From a virus, in the IMG/VR virus record IMGVR_UViG_3300045110_000103, positions 1-40,878 of that record: a stretch of DNA of 40,878 nt, one strand, 5' to 3'. The position numbers and the translations under genes are program-made. Each line of letters opens with the position of its first letter. The stretch's first letter is position 1. The notes under the pieces are model-generated. The model was given only the letters and a program-made list of their open reading frames with translations, made no database searches and had not been told where the DNA came from. Below are positions 15,008-21,710 of the stretch, piece by piece.

Positions 15008-16035
15008 GGCCGCAGCCCGAGCAGCGCCACGTCGTCGGGGTTCGGATCCCACTCGATGATGTTTTCCGTCGGCATGATGGCGTACTGGAGGCGAACCGTG
15101 TTCAGCTTCATCAGCCCGGCGAACTCCTGTCGGATGTTCGCGCACATCAGGGCGTGGTCCGCCTTGCTCATGCCCTCGATGATGGTCGCGGCCTCCTCGA
15201 GCGAATGGCGGTCGAGGTCGATGCACGTCTCCATGTCGCGCCACAAGGGCTCGGCCCACTGGCCGCGGTAGTAGCGGGCGTGGCCGATGAGCGGCCGGCC
15301 CACGGCAGCCCAGCCCGCGATGACGTGGCCGAAGCCGTCGCCGGTCACCTTGTCGTGGTAGGCCCAGCCCGCCGCGGCCATCTCCTCGGCGACGTTCGCC
15401 ACCGGACGCAGGAAGCCGTCCGGGCACTCGTGGCCGTAGGAGCGGAAGCCGTAGCCTGGCAGGCGGTCGCGCAGCCCGGCGAAGCCCTCCCACATCTCTG
15501 GCACGAGTGGCAGGAGATTGACGAATGAGACGATGCGATCCTGGCGGATCGGTGGTCGCCAGCGGAACGTGCGGTGGTGGTCGAATAGCTGAGGCCCTGA
15601 GATGATGGACGGCCGCAGGGTGTAGTCGACGGGCTGGTTCGCGTTGCCGATGTGGTAGAGGTAGCCGCCCTCAGCGGCGTACTCGCGGGCGAACCGGGCG
15701 AAGCCCGACTGATTCTCCTCGACGGTGGCGATGACGCTCTTCCAGATCATCGTCCGGGCCCGCGCCAGCGACACGCCATAGATGGGCCGCTCAGGGTGGT
15801 GCGGGTCGAAGGTCAGCCAGAGGCCGGGCTCCATCTCGCGCGCCTCGGCGATGGGCGAAACGAGGAACTGCCCGGCGAGCCGGTCGTCGCCGTACACCTG
15901 GCCGAAGCGCCAGTAGCCCTCGTCCCACCAGTCGTGGCCCATCGGCGTATAGAGGTCATCGCCGTCGCGGTTCTCCACCTGGAGTTGGAGCGCGTAGAAG
16001 AGATCAGCGTGGTGGCGGTCGGCGAGGACGTTCAT
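15004..16035 (-). CDS. Glycosyltransferase-like protein
   Basis: 343 residues. The opening MNVLADRHHADLFYALQLQV and HDWWDEGYWRFGQ recur in GT-B-like proteins of uncultured phages that stand beside true glycosyltransferases. The C-terminal half (GHVIAGWAAVGRPLIGHARYY ... EEAATIIEGM) resembles the nucleotide-sugar domain, with no clear E-x7-E. So it may be a divergent transferase or a non-catalytic partner. Coupled by ATGA to the small membrane protein gene and by GTGA to the next transferase. Confidence 0.6.
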   Translation of the reverse strand: MNVLADRHHADLFYALQLQVENRDGDDLYTPMGHDWWDEGYWRFGQVYGDDRLAGQFLVSPIAEAREMEPGLWLTFDPHHPERPIYGVSLARARTMIWKSVIATVEENQSGFARFAREYAAEGGYLYHIGNANQPVDYTLRPSIISGPQLFDHHRTFRWRPPIRQDRIVSFVNLLPLVPEMWEGFAGLRDRLPGYGFRSYGHECPDGFLRPVANVAEEMAAAGWAYHDKVTGDGFGHVIAGWAAVGRPLIGHARYYRGQWAEPLWRDMETCIDLDRHSLEEAATIIEGMSKADHALMCANIRQEFAGLMKLNTVRLQYAIMPTENIIEWDPNPDDVALLGLRP

Positions 16036-16193
16036 CGCTCGTACGCCCACGGCACGATGATGGCGCCACCGAGCCACGCCAGCGGGATGCCGATGAAGGT
16101 CCGCACCATGACATCGGGAAGAGCCCATTGAAGGACGACGACGAGGATGAGGCCATAGAGCGCCAACCCGACGAACGCTCGGAGGTCATTCAT
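16032..16193 (-). CDS. 53-residue two-helix membrane protein
   Basis: ATGA overlaps on both sides define 53 codons. Two hydrophobic segments (residues ~6-24, FVGLALYGLILVVVLQWAL, and ~33-49, FIGIPLAWLGGAIIVPW) are joined by a short turn. Sitting between two glycosyltransferase genes, it may anchor sugar transfer at the membrane, or be an unrelated small membrane protein. Confidence 0.6.
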   Translation of the reverse strand: MNDLRAFVGLALYGLILVVVLQWALPDVMVRTFIGIPLAWLGGAIIVPWAYER

Positions 16194-17224
16194 CCGAGGA
16201 ACGCCCTCCACTGCGCGCCGATCGTCTCCTTGCCGAAGAGCTCGATGGCCCGCGCCCGTGTCTCGGCGCTGATGGCCTCAGCGACGCCGTTGTCCTCCAT
16301 GAGCATCGGGAAGAACGAGCCGTAGGCCTCGTTGCCCGGATGGCGCGTCACCAGCTGGTCCGCCTCGAAGAGTTCGTGACCATACGGGAAGACGCGCATG
16401 AAGCAGCCGTCGATGGAGAACGTCGGAATGCCCGTCATCATCGCCTCGACGAGCCCCAGCGTGTACGGCGCCGGCTGGGTGCCGGTGTAGAAGTAGGCAC
16501 GAGCGCGCCGGAGCCAGCGGCGCATATCGTCGTAGGACAGCGCGCCGGGTCCGCCGATCTCCTCGCTGCCTGGCCCCAGTGCCAGGAACGGGACCGATGG
16601 CACGGCACGCTTGGCGCTGTCCCACGCCAGCCAGTTGGTGTACGGATCGCGCTGGTAGAGGTGCTGGGTGATGTTGATGACGACGCGCTCGGTGCCCGTC
16701 CAGCCCGTCCACACGTCCGGGTCAGCGTAGAAGCGGATGAGTGCGTCGTGGCCGGTGTAGCCGGGGATGTTCGCCTCCCGCGGTGAGTAGGCCACGCGCT
16801 GGAGTCCCTCGGCACGGTAGGGCCGCATCACGTTCTCGTTGTGCTCGACGGTCTGGCCGACCGATCGCCAGACGACGCGCTTGTGCTTGATGCGGTCCCA
16901 CTGGTGCGGGATGAACGTGTGCTCGGCCTCATGGACGATGAAGACGTCCATCCAGTCGATGACCTCATCGGGCAGGTTCACCTTGGCCCAGTCGAAGAGC
17001 ACGCCAGGCTCGCCCCACGCATCGTTCATCTTCTCGCGCTGGCGCTGGCACGCCGCGCGGAGCTCAGGATGATCGGGCGCCTGCGGCAGCGCGGGTCGGA
17101 GGCCCTCGTGGTGGTGCGGATCCTCATAGGCGCCGATGCTGAACACGTCGTAGCCGAGGCCCGAGAGCAGCGAAACTTGGTCGAACTCTTCTATTTCATG
17201 GAGGTGAGCCAAAACGATATTCAC
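16190..17224 (-). CDS. GT-B glycosyltransferase-like protein
   Basis: 344 residues from a GTG in GTGA overlap. The N-terminus NIVLAHLHEIEEFDQVSLL and the C-terminal part (RARAYFYTGTQPAPYTLGLVEAMMTGIPTFSIDG) match GT4-like enzymes: the EAMMTGIP segment is the usual E-x7-E region in shortened form. Part of the same cassette as the two other transferase genes, the FkbM-type methyltransferase and two small genes. Confidence 0.75.
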   Translation of the reverse strand: MNIVLAHLHEIEEFDQVSLLSGLGYDVFSIGAYEDPHHHEGLRPALPQAPDHPELRAACQRQREKMNDAWGEPGVLFDWAKVNLPDEVIDWMDVFIVHEAEHTFIPHQWDRIKHKRVVWRSVGQTVEHNENVMRPYRAEGLQRVAYSPREANIPGYTGHDALIRFYADPDVWTGWTGTERVVINITQHLYQRDPYTNWLAWDSAKRAVPSVPFLALGPGSEEIGGPGALSYDDMRRWLRRARAYFYTGTQPAPYTLGLVEAMMTGIPTFSIDGCFMRVFPYGHELFEADQLVTRHPGNEAYGSFFPMLMEDNGVAEAISAETRARAIELFGKETIGAQWRAFLG

Positions 17225-17445
17225 GTCGCCGCTCGCTCGGCTTGGAGCCGTGAGAATGTCGTGCCGATAGGCCAGTCCACACCAGCCTTTTCGACGATGA
17301 GCTCGCCGGACTCGGCTAGGTCGATGTACCGTAGTCCGCCGCCTTCTTCGACCACTACCGCGGCGGCGCTATAGCCGTTCTGCGCGGCCACGAAGCCGAC
17401 GATGAGGACGTCCCGGTCGTGGTACTTCGCCTCGATGGCGGTCAC
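17221..17445 (-). CDS. Hypothetical small protein in glycosylation cassette
   Basis: 74 residues, beta-rich (DVLIVGFVAAQNGYSAAAVV ... RYIDLAESGELIVE), soluble. No family recognised. Coupled by ATGA to the methyltransferase gene and by GTGA to the transferase gene, so it belongs to that operon segment. Confidence 0.6.
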   Translation of the reverse strand: MTAIEAKYHDRDVLIVGFVAAQNGYSAAAVVVEEGGGLRYIDLAESGELIVEKAGVDWPIGTTFSRLQAERAAT

Positions 17446-18173
17446 TTCCGCACCGCCCGGAAGAGCCAGCCGTCCACCGTCACGTCATGCGTCTTGGACA
17501 GGCGCGCCACCATGTCCTCGACGACATGGTCGCCGACCGGATGCGCCTCGCCGACGATGAGCGGCAGCCGCCGCAGGCTGGCGAGCGTCGCCGTCTCGAA
17601 GAACGGCCACTCGGCGCCCTCGCAGTCGATCTTGACGAACTCGGGTTCGGTCATACCGAAGCGGTCGAGGAGCGCCTGGAGGCCGAGCGTCTCGACCTCC
17701 ATCGCCTCGTGCTGGATGGTCCCGGCGTCGGGGTACGTGAGCGAGGAGTTGCCGACGAAGGCGTGGTGTTCGAGGTTCGAGTCGCCGACGTAGCGGAAGC
17801 GGATCTCGCTCGTGGTGATGCCCTTGGGCCCGATCGCGCCGCGGTAGACCGTCACCCGGTCGGCCACGCCGTTGGCTGCCGCGTTCTGCTCGCAGAGGTC
17901 GGCGTTCTCCGGCACCGGCTCGACGATGACCACGCGCGCCTCGGGATTATCGACGGCGATCGCCATGCCCACCGTGCCGAGGTAGCCGCCGATGTCGAGC
18001 ACGTCGCCGGTCACGTAGAGGTCGGCGAGGTGGTACTCGTCGTTGGTGCCGAGCGTGCTGCTGGCGGTGTTGAAGTCGTTGGTGTCGTCGCGCAGCGTCA
18101 CGAGAACGTGCTTGCCGCGTGGTGTCTGGAACGTCTCGTGCGCGATGGGGTAGCTGATGGCCTCGAGCGTCAC
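17442..18173 (-). CDS. FkbM-family SAM-dependent methyltransferase
   Basis: 243 residues. DVLDIGGYLGTVGMAIAVD is motif I (SAM binding), VVIVEPVPENADLCEQNAAAN the acidic ribose-binding loop, and PEFVKIDCEGAEWPFFE the FkbM signature (KID.EG.E). FkbM enzymes O-methylate sugars and small molecules. Next to glycosyltransferases it most likely methylates the attached glycan. The GTG was chosen because two Shine-Dalgarno copies precede it; an upstream ATG at 18248 lies within a hairpin. Confidence 0.85.
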   Translation of the reverse strand: MTLEAISYPIAHETFQTPRGKHVLVTLRDDTNDFNTASSTLGTNDEYHLADLYVTGDVLDIGGYLGTVGMAIAVDNPEARVVIVEPVPENADLCEQNAAANGVADRVTVYRGAIGPKGITTSEIRFRYVGDSNLEHHAFVGNSSLTYPDAGTIQHEAMEVETLGLQALLDRFGMTEPEFVKIDCEGAEWPFFETATLASLRRLPLIVGEAHPVGDHVVEDMVARLSKTHDVTVDGWLFRAVRK

Positions 18174-18197
18174 TGTCTCATCTCCTGTCTCATCTCC
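18174..18197 (-). repeat. Tandem 12-bp duplication carrying two ribosome sites
   Basis: Two perfect copies of GGAGATGAGACA stand directly before the methyltransferase GTG. Each holds GGAG, at 8 and 20 nt from the start codon. The near copy has good spacing; the far one looks like a recent slippage duplication. Confidence 0.75.
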
Positions 18198-18207
18198 GGC
18201 GGGTGGT

Positions 18208-18244
18208 GCTCCCCGGCCGGGGAGATGAGGGCCGGCCGGGGAGC
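18208..18244 (-). terminator. 13-bp GC hairpin before methyltransferase gene
   Basis: Perfect arms GCTCCCCGGCCGG / CCGGCCGGGGAGC with an 11-nt loop; the arm nearest the gene is also part of a 16-bp palindrome (18209-18224). There is no U tract. It lies 7 nt past the stop of the acidic capsid-associated gene and could attenuate transcription from the abundant capsid message into the glycosylation genes. Confidence 0.5.
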
Positions 18245-18251
18245 CCATGCA

Positions 18252-18470
18252 TCAGGCGAGATCCTGAGCGCGCCGCGACATCTCCTGTGCCTCGGCCTTC
18301 GCCGCGGCCTTCTGCGACTTCTCCTGCGCTTTCACCATGGCGGCCAGCTTGTGCTCGGCCGTCTCCGGCTTGGGCTCATCTGGCTCAATCGGCTCGGCTG
18401 GTTCGGTGGTATCGGGCTCGGCCGGCTCGGCTTCGACCGGGTCGGTCGGTTCAGTGACTTCCTCAACCAT
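18252..18470 (-). CDS. Acidic Pro/Glu-rich protein next to capsid gene
   Basis: 72 residues. The first ~38 are Glu/Pro/Asp repeats (EPAEPDTTEPAEPIEPDEPK); the rest is a Lys/Ala-rich helix (MVKAQEKSQKAAAKAEAQEM). AGAAGGAG before the ATG fixes the start over an upstream ATG. Small proteins of this type beside capsid genes are often scaffold or decoration factors; here that is only inferred from place. Confidence 0.65.
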   Translation of the reverse strand: MVEEVTEPTDPVEAEPAEPDTTEPAEPIEPDEPKPETAEHKLAAMVKAQEKSQKAAAKAEAQEMSRRAQDLA

Positions 18471-18488
18471 ACGGGCGCTCCTTCTGGT

Positions 18489-18525
18489 GTGGTGGGTGGC
18501 CGGGAGGGAGCCGACCACCCACCAC
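18489..18525 (-). terminator. 11-bp hairpin downstream of capsid gene
   Basis: Perfect arms GTGGTGGGTGG / CCACCCACCAC with a 15-nt loop, 5 nt past the capsid stop codon. No U tract follows. Position suggests partial termination or 3'-end protection of capsid mRNA. Confidence 0.55.
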
Positions 18526-18530
18526 GGCGA

Positions 18531-19994
18531 CTACGGGATGACCGAGGTGAGCAGGTAGGCCGCGCCGACTTCGACGCCTGGACCTGCATGGAAGCCGATC
18601 TCCTCCTCACCGCGGTAGCCGACCACGTTGACATCCCAGCGGGTGCCAGCCTGATCGCTGGAGTCCACGCGGAACTCCATGCCACGGAAGAGCTTGAACA
18701 CGTCCCACTGCGCCCCGATCGCGATCTTGGTCGTCGCGTTGGTGCCGAGGTTCGTGTCGTAGTAGATCGGGACCGTCCACCACGCCAGCTGCCCAGAGGG
18801 CAGGAGGTTGAAGCCGGTCGGGCCGCCTGCCGGGTTGACCCAGAAGCCAGCCGCGTCGGCACCTTCTCGGGCTCCGGTGAAGTAGGTGACGTGGTCCACG
18901 ACGATAGCCGACACCTCGCGGTTCTGTGCCGCGACGTTCTGCATGATCGTGTTGCACGCCGCCGCGAACGAGCCCGCGACCGTGGTCGTGCTCGCCGAGG
19001 CGAACGCGGACTTGAAGTTCGGCCGCGCATTGAGCGCGGTGTAGACGCCGGTCGTCGGGTCGCCTGAACCGACGGAGCCGGTGCCTGCGCCCGCGATGAT
19101 GTAGAAGTTTTCGCCGAGGATGATGCCCTTGGTGAGCTCATCGAGGACGTCCTGCTCGGCGGATCCGGCCGAGAATCGCAGGTACTGCTTGCCCACGTCG
19201 TAGATGCGGGCGATGGTGCCGAGGTTGGCCGTGTACGAAGCGTAGGCCTCGTTCACGTTTTCCTTCGTCTGGCCCCAGTCTTGGAAGGTCGCCCGTGCCG
19301 GTGCGCCGGTCCGGTACGGCTGATCCACACCACGGACGGCCACGCCAGGGCGCACCGTCACGAGGTTCTGGTAGACCGCCCGCTGGGTGGACGGCTTGAT
19401 GAGGTCGGCGACGAGGTTGTTCGGCAGCACGAAGCCGCCGGTCGCTCCCGTTGCGCCGAGGGTCGCCTTGCCCTCCGCATCGACGTAGGAGTAGGACGAC
19501 GAACTCTCCGGGGTGCCCTCGCGATGGGCCCCGAGGCCCTTGAGGACGCCCTTGCCCACCAGCTGGTCGTCGGCATCGCGGCTGTTTGCAGCCGCCACCG
19601 CCGTGATGAACTGGCCGGGTGCGAAGCTGCCACCGGCCGCCTCGTAAGCCGCCTTGACGAGCGGATGCGCGTCGATCAGCGACTCGTGGACGGATCGTGC
19701 CTTGGCTGCCGATCCGCTGCCGATGGCCGCTGCCATCGACGGGGTGCGGATGCTGGAGAGCACGGCCTTCACCTGCTCGGCGACTTCCGCCTTGAAGGCC
19801 GCGCGCTGCGCGTCCTCCTTCTCCATGTCGGCCTTGGCAAGATGGTCGGCGATCTCCTTGGAGCCGTCGAGGGCCGCCGCATAGCGGCCACCCTCGGCGT
19901 CGGGAGCGCCGGGCTGCGCCTCCTGGCGGGTCGCCGCCAGCTTGGCGATCGCCGAGGTCAGGTTCTCAACCTGCTCCGGCGTGTACTCGCTCAT
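18531..19994 (-). CDS. Major capsid protein, HK97 fold
   Basis: 487 residues. Residues ~1-110 are helical and charged, like the delta/scaffold region removed by the protease. The HK97 core follows: GGFVLPNNLVADLI, then DQPYRTGAPARATFQDWGQTK, the spine-helix region, VSAIVVDHVTYFTG, and the C-terminal P-loop/A-domain part ending WDVNVVGYRGEEEIGFHAG. GGAG 9 nt before the ATG and overlap with the protease end by 29 nt support the start; the longer open frame upstream is a shadow of the protease gene. Confidence 0.93.
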   Translation of the reverse strand: MSEYTPEQVENLTSAIAKLAATRQEAQPGAPDAEGGRYAAALDGSKEIADHLAKADMEKEDAQRAAFKAEVAEQVKAVLSSIRTPSMAAAIGSGSAAKARSVHESLIDAHPLVKAAYEAAGGSFAPGQFITAVAAANSRDADDQLVGKGVLKGLGAHREGTPESSSSYSYVDAEGKATLGATGATGGFVLPNNLVADLIKPSTQRAVYQNLVTVRPGVAVRGVDQPYRTGAPARATFQDWGQTKENVNEAYASYTANLGTIARIYDVGKQYLRFSAGSAEQDVLDELTKGIILGENFYIIAGAGTGSVGSGDPTTGVYTALNARPNFKSAFASASTTTVAGSFAAACNTIMQNVAAQNREVSAIVVDHVTYFTGAREGADAAGFWVNPAGGPTGFNLLPSGQLAWWTVPIYYDTNLGTNATTKIAIGAQWDVFKLFRGMEFRVDSSDQAGTRWDVNVVGYRGEEEIGFHAGPGVEVGAAYLLTSVIP

Positions 19995-21078
19995 CTTCAG
20001 GTACTCCAGTAGGTGGAAGCAGGGCCTCCTGCCGCACGATCTCGTCGAGCTCGTGGAGAGCCGCTTCGATCGCCGCGCGGAGTTTCGCCTCCTTACTTGC
20101 TGCCAGTACCCGGCCGCTCTTCGCCGCTGCTTCGCCGACCAGTGCGGAAGTGAGGACCGCCGCGTCTGGTGAGGTCGACAGAAGGTCGACGTCCGAGTCA
20201 TCGAGCCCCGTCAGGAATGCCTTGACGGCATCCGCCGGGATCTCGTCCAAAGAAGGGGAGCCGAGCGCTGCCTTGAGCGCCGGCATGAGGGCCGCCGTGT
20301 TCTGCGGCGACGTGGTGATGGTGTGGTAGCGGATCGGCCAGACGTCGATGCGCCCGCCGTCGGCCTTGACGATGCCCGCCTGGACGGGCTGCGATGAGCC
20401 GAAGAGTTGCGCGCCGCGCTTCTCGAGCATCGCCACGAGCTTGCGCCGTTGCTCGCCAGCGTTGGCCCAGAAGTCCGCCCAGAGGCCGTCCTGCTCGGTG
20501 TCCTCATCGAGCACGAGGTTGCCGAGGATGGCGCCCTTCATCTGGCCCATCGGATCCTTGCGCGTGGCCGACATGAACGTGGTGTGGTGCCAGTCCACGA
20601 GCCGGTCGCGGGTCGCCCGCAGGGACGGGAAGTCGCCGTAGAAGTCGGTGGCCGGTGCGTCCTCCTCGTCGGGATGGAAGTACTCGCCGTCGAGGTCGCG
20701 GCCCTTGCCGTCAGCGCCCGGGATGGGCCCGTAGAACGGCGCCACGAGGATGCGGCGGCTGATCTTGCCCGCCAGCCAGCGGTCGAGTCGGCTCGTCTCC
20801 ATCGGCTCGGCCTTGAGCTCGACGGCCTTACCCGACGCCGGCTCACCGATGCCCATCTTCTTGGCGGCGGCCTCGACCTTGGCGCGCGCCTTGTCGCCGA
20901 ACGGACTCTGGGAGAGTCGCGCCAGCGCGTTGCGGACGTGCGCGGCGTCGTGGATCGGGAAGTGGCGCAGCGATCGCGGCGTCGTCTTGCCCTCATCGTC
21001 CTTCTTCCCGCCAGGCTCGATGTAGGCGAAGTCGCTGTCTGGGAGATCGTCGATGCTCGCTGCCGTCATCTGCGCCAT
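19966..21078 (-). CDS. Prohead protease-like protein
   Basis: 370 residues. The N-terminal ~70 residues (PRSLRHFPIHDAAHVRNALARL ... AAAKKMGI) match the small helical domain often fused to phage protease or scaffold genes. The central part (GKISRRILVAPFYGPIPGADG ... DWHHTTFMSATRKDPMGQMKG) resembles capsid maturation proteases, with a candidate catalytic His and Ser, not firmly assigned. The C-terminus is helical and could act as scaffold. ATG chosen with AGGTG 9 nt upstream; a GTG four codons earlier is possible. Directly upstream of the capsid gene, as expected. Confidence 0.75.
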   Translation of the reverse strand: MAQMTAASIDDLPDSDFAYIEPGGKKDDEGKTTPRSLRHFPIHDAAHVRNALARLSQSPFGDKARAKVEAAAKKMGIGEPASGKAVELKAEPMETSRLDRWLAGKISRRILVAPFYGPIPGADGKGRDLDGEYFHPDEEDAPATDFYGDFPSLRATRDRLVDWHHTTFMSATRKDPMGQMKGAILGNLVLDEDTEQDGLWADFWANAGEQRRKLVAMLEKRGAQLFGSSQPVQAGIVKADGGRIDVWPIRYHTITTSPQNTAALMPALKAALGSPSLDEIPADAVKAFLTGLDDSDVDLLSTSPDAAVLTSALVGEAAAKSGRVLAASKEAKLRAAIEAALHELDEIVRQEALLPPTGVPEDERVHAGAG

Positions 21079-21179
21079 GTCGTCGTTCACCTCATGCGTC
21101 CTGCGAAGGCAGCACAACGATACCACCCCGTCAAGCGCCCGAAGCCGGTGCGGACTGGCAACGGATGTTGTGTAGATGC

Positions 21180-21208
21180 TTGACAAGGTAGTGTGCAGGG
21201 CCTACACT
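21180..21208 (+). promoter_or_regulatory. Plus-strand promoter of HTH/74-residue cassette
   Basis: TTGACA, 17-bp spacer, TACACT. The -35 is perfect and the -10 matches four of six, including TA...T. It lies in the widest gap of the window (21079-21260), between the divergent protease gene and the plus-strand cassette, and is the clearest plus-strand promoter. The rest of the gap shows no gene and no convincing minus promoter. Confidence 0.78.
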
Positions 21209-21216
21209 GGCATTGT

Positions 21217-21254
21217 CCCCTCGAGACACGGGGGGCGCTCCCCCTCCCTGGAGG
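21217..21254 (+). promoter_or_regulatory. Leader with alternative hairpins around ribosome site
   Basis: A 5-bp GGGGG/CCCCC hairpin with loop CGCT can form, or its 3' C run can extend into CCTC pairing with GAGG of the Shine-Dalgarno sequence. The two are partly exclusive, so the leader could switch ribosome access. Pairings were read by eye. Confidence 0.35.
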
Positions 21255-21260
21255 TGCCAG

Positions 21261-21320
21261 ATGGCCTTCTCCGCGGTCCCAGTCTCCCGCTCCCTTCGAG
21301 GCACAGCATGGATGAACTGA
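21261..21320 (+). CDS. 19-residue leader ORF
   Basis: MAFSAVPVSRSLRGTAWMN, with TGGAGGTG 5-6 nt before the ATG, the best ribosome site in the area. Its TGA lies 10 nt inside the HTH gene. It may be a leader peptide whose translation controls the HTH gene by coupling, as in attenuation or arrest leaders; no repeated regulatory codon is seen. Confidence 0.45.
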   Translation: MAFSAVPVSRSLRGTAWMN

Positions 21321-21493
21321 CACGGACCGGCCGCCGCTACCAGCGGCGGCGCCGACTCCTCGAGGAGACGCACGACGAGCTCGTGGTGCAGATCCTCGAG
21401 GCTCGCAAGACGCTCACCCTGCGCGCGATCGCAGACCGGACTGGCCTGTCATTCGCCCGCATCCACCAGATTGAGAAGGACCACCGTGGCTGA
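21308..21493 (+). CDS. Small HTH DNA-binding protein
   Basis: 61 residues. After a very basic N-terminus (GRRYQRRRRLLEE), residues ~22-58 (ELVVQILEARKTLTLRAIADRTGLSFARIHQIEKD) form a sigma-70 region 4 / HTH_23-like motif: 'TLRAIADRTGLSFARIHQIE' is the helix-turn-helix. GAGG 6 nt before the ATG. Own promoter and plus orientation against the surrounding genes suggest an independently controlled regulator, perhaps of the divergent head genes or of itself. Confidence 0.7.
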   Translation: MDELTRTGRRYQRRRRLLEETHDELVVQILEARKTLTLRAIADRTGLSFARIHQIEKDHRG

Positions 21494-21710
21494 CGCCAAC
21501 TACTACACGCTCCTCGGCGATCCGTCGGTCGGTCTGCCGGACCGCTACTACCGGCTCGCCTCCGACGGCTACGCCCGCTGGGATCCGGTCGCTCGAGACT
21601 GGACGCCCATCACGGACCGGGACGTCGCCAACTACCTGGCCGACCGCATCTTCAACGGCGACGGCATGGTGCCGTCTTCCCAGACGGAGATCGCGCAGCG
21701 CCAGGCCTAG
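21486..21710 (+). CDS. 74-residue acidic protein; possible immunity/antitoxin partner
   Basis: Starts at a GTG that overlaps the HTH stop by 8 nt. Tyr/Asp-rich (DANYYTLLGD ... DRYYRLASDGYARWDPVARDWTP ... DVANYLADRIFNGDGM), soluble, net acidic. Small proteins with this 'YYR..DG...RWDP...W' pattern occur in actinobacteria, with no function known to me. Its stop overlaps the stop of the MuF-RelA/SpoT-like gene tail to tail. Being next to a toxin-like gene but separately expressed, it could be the protecting partner; this is inference only. Confidence 0.6.
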   Translation: MADANYYTLLGDPSVGLPDRYYRLASDGYARWDPVARDWTPITDRDVANYLADRIFNGDGMVPSSQTEIAQRQA

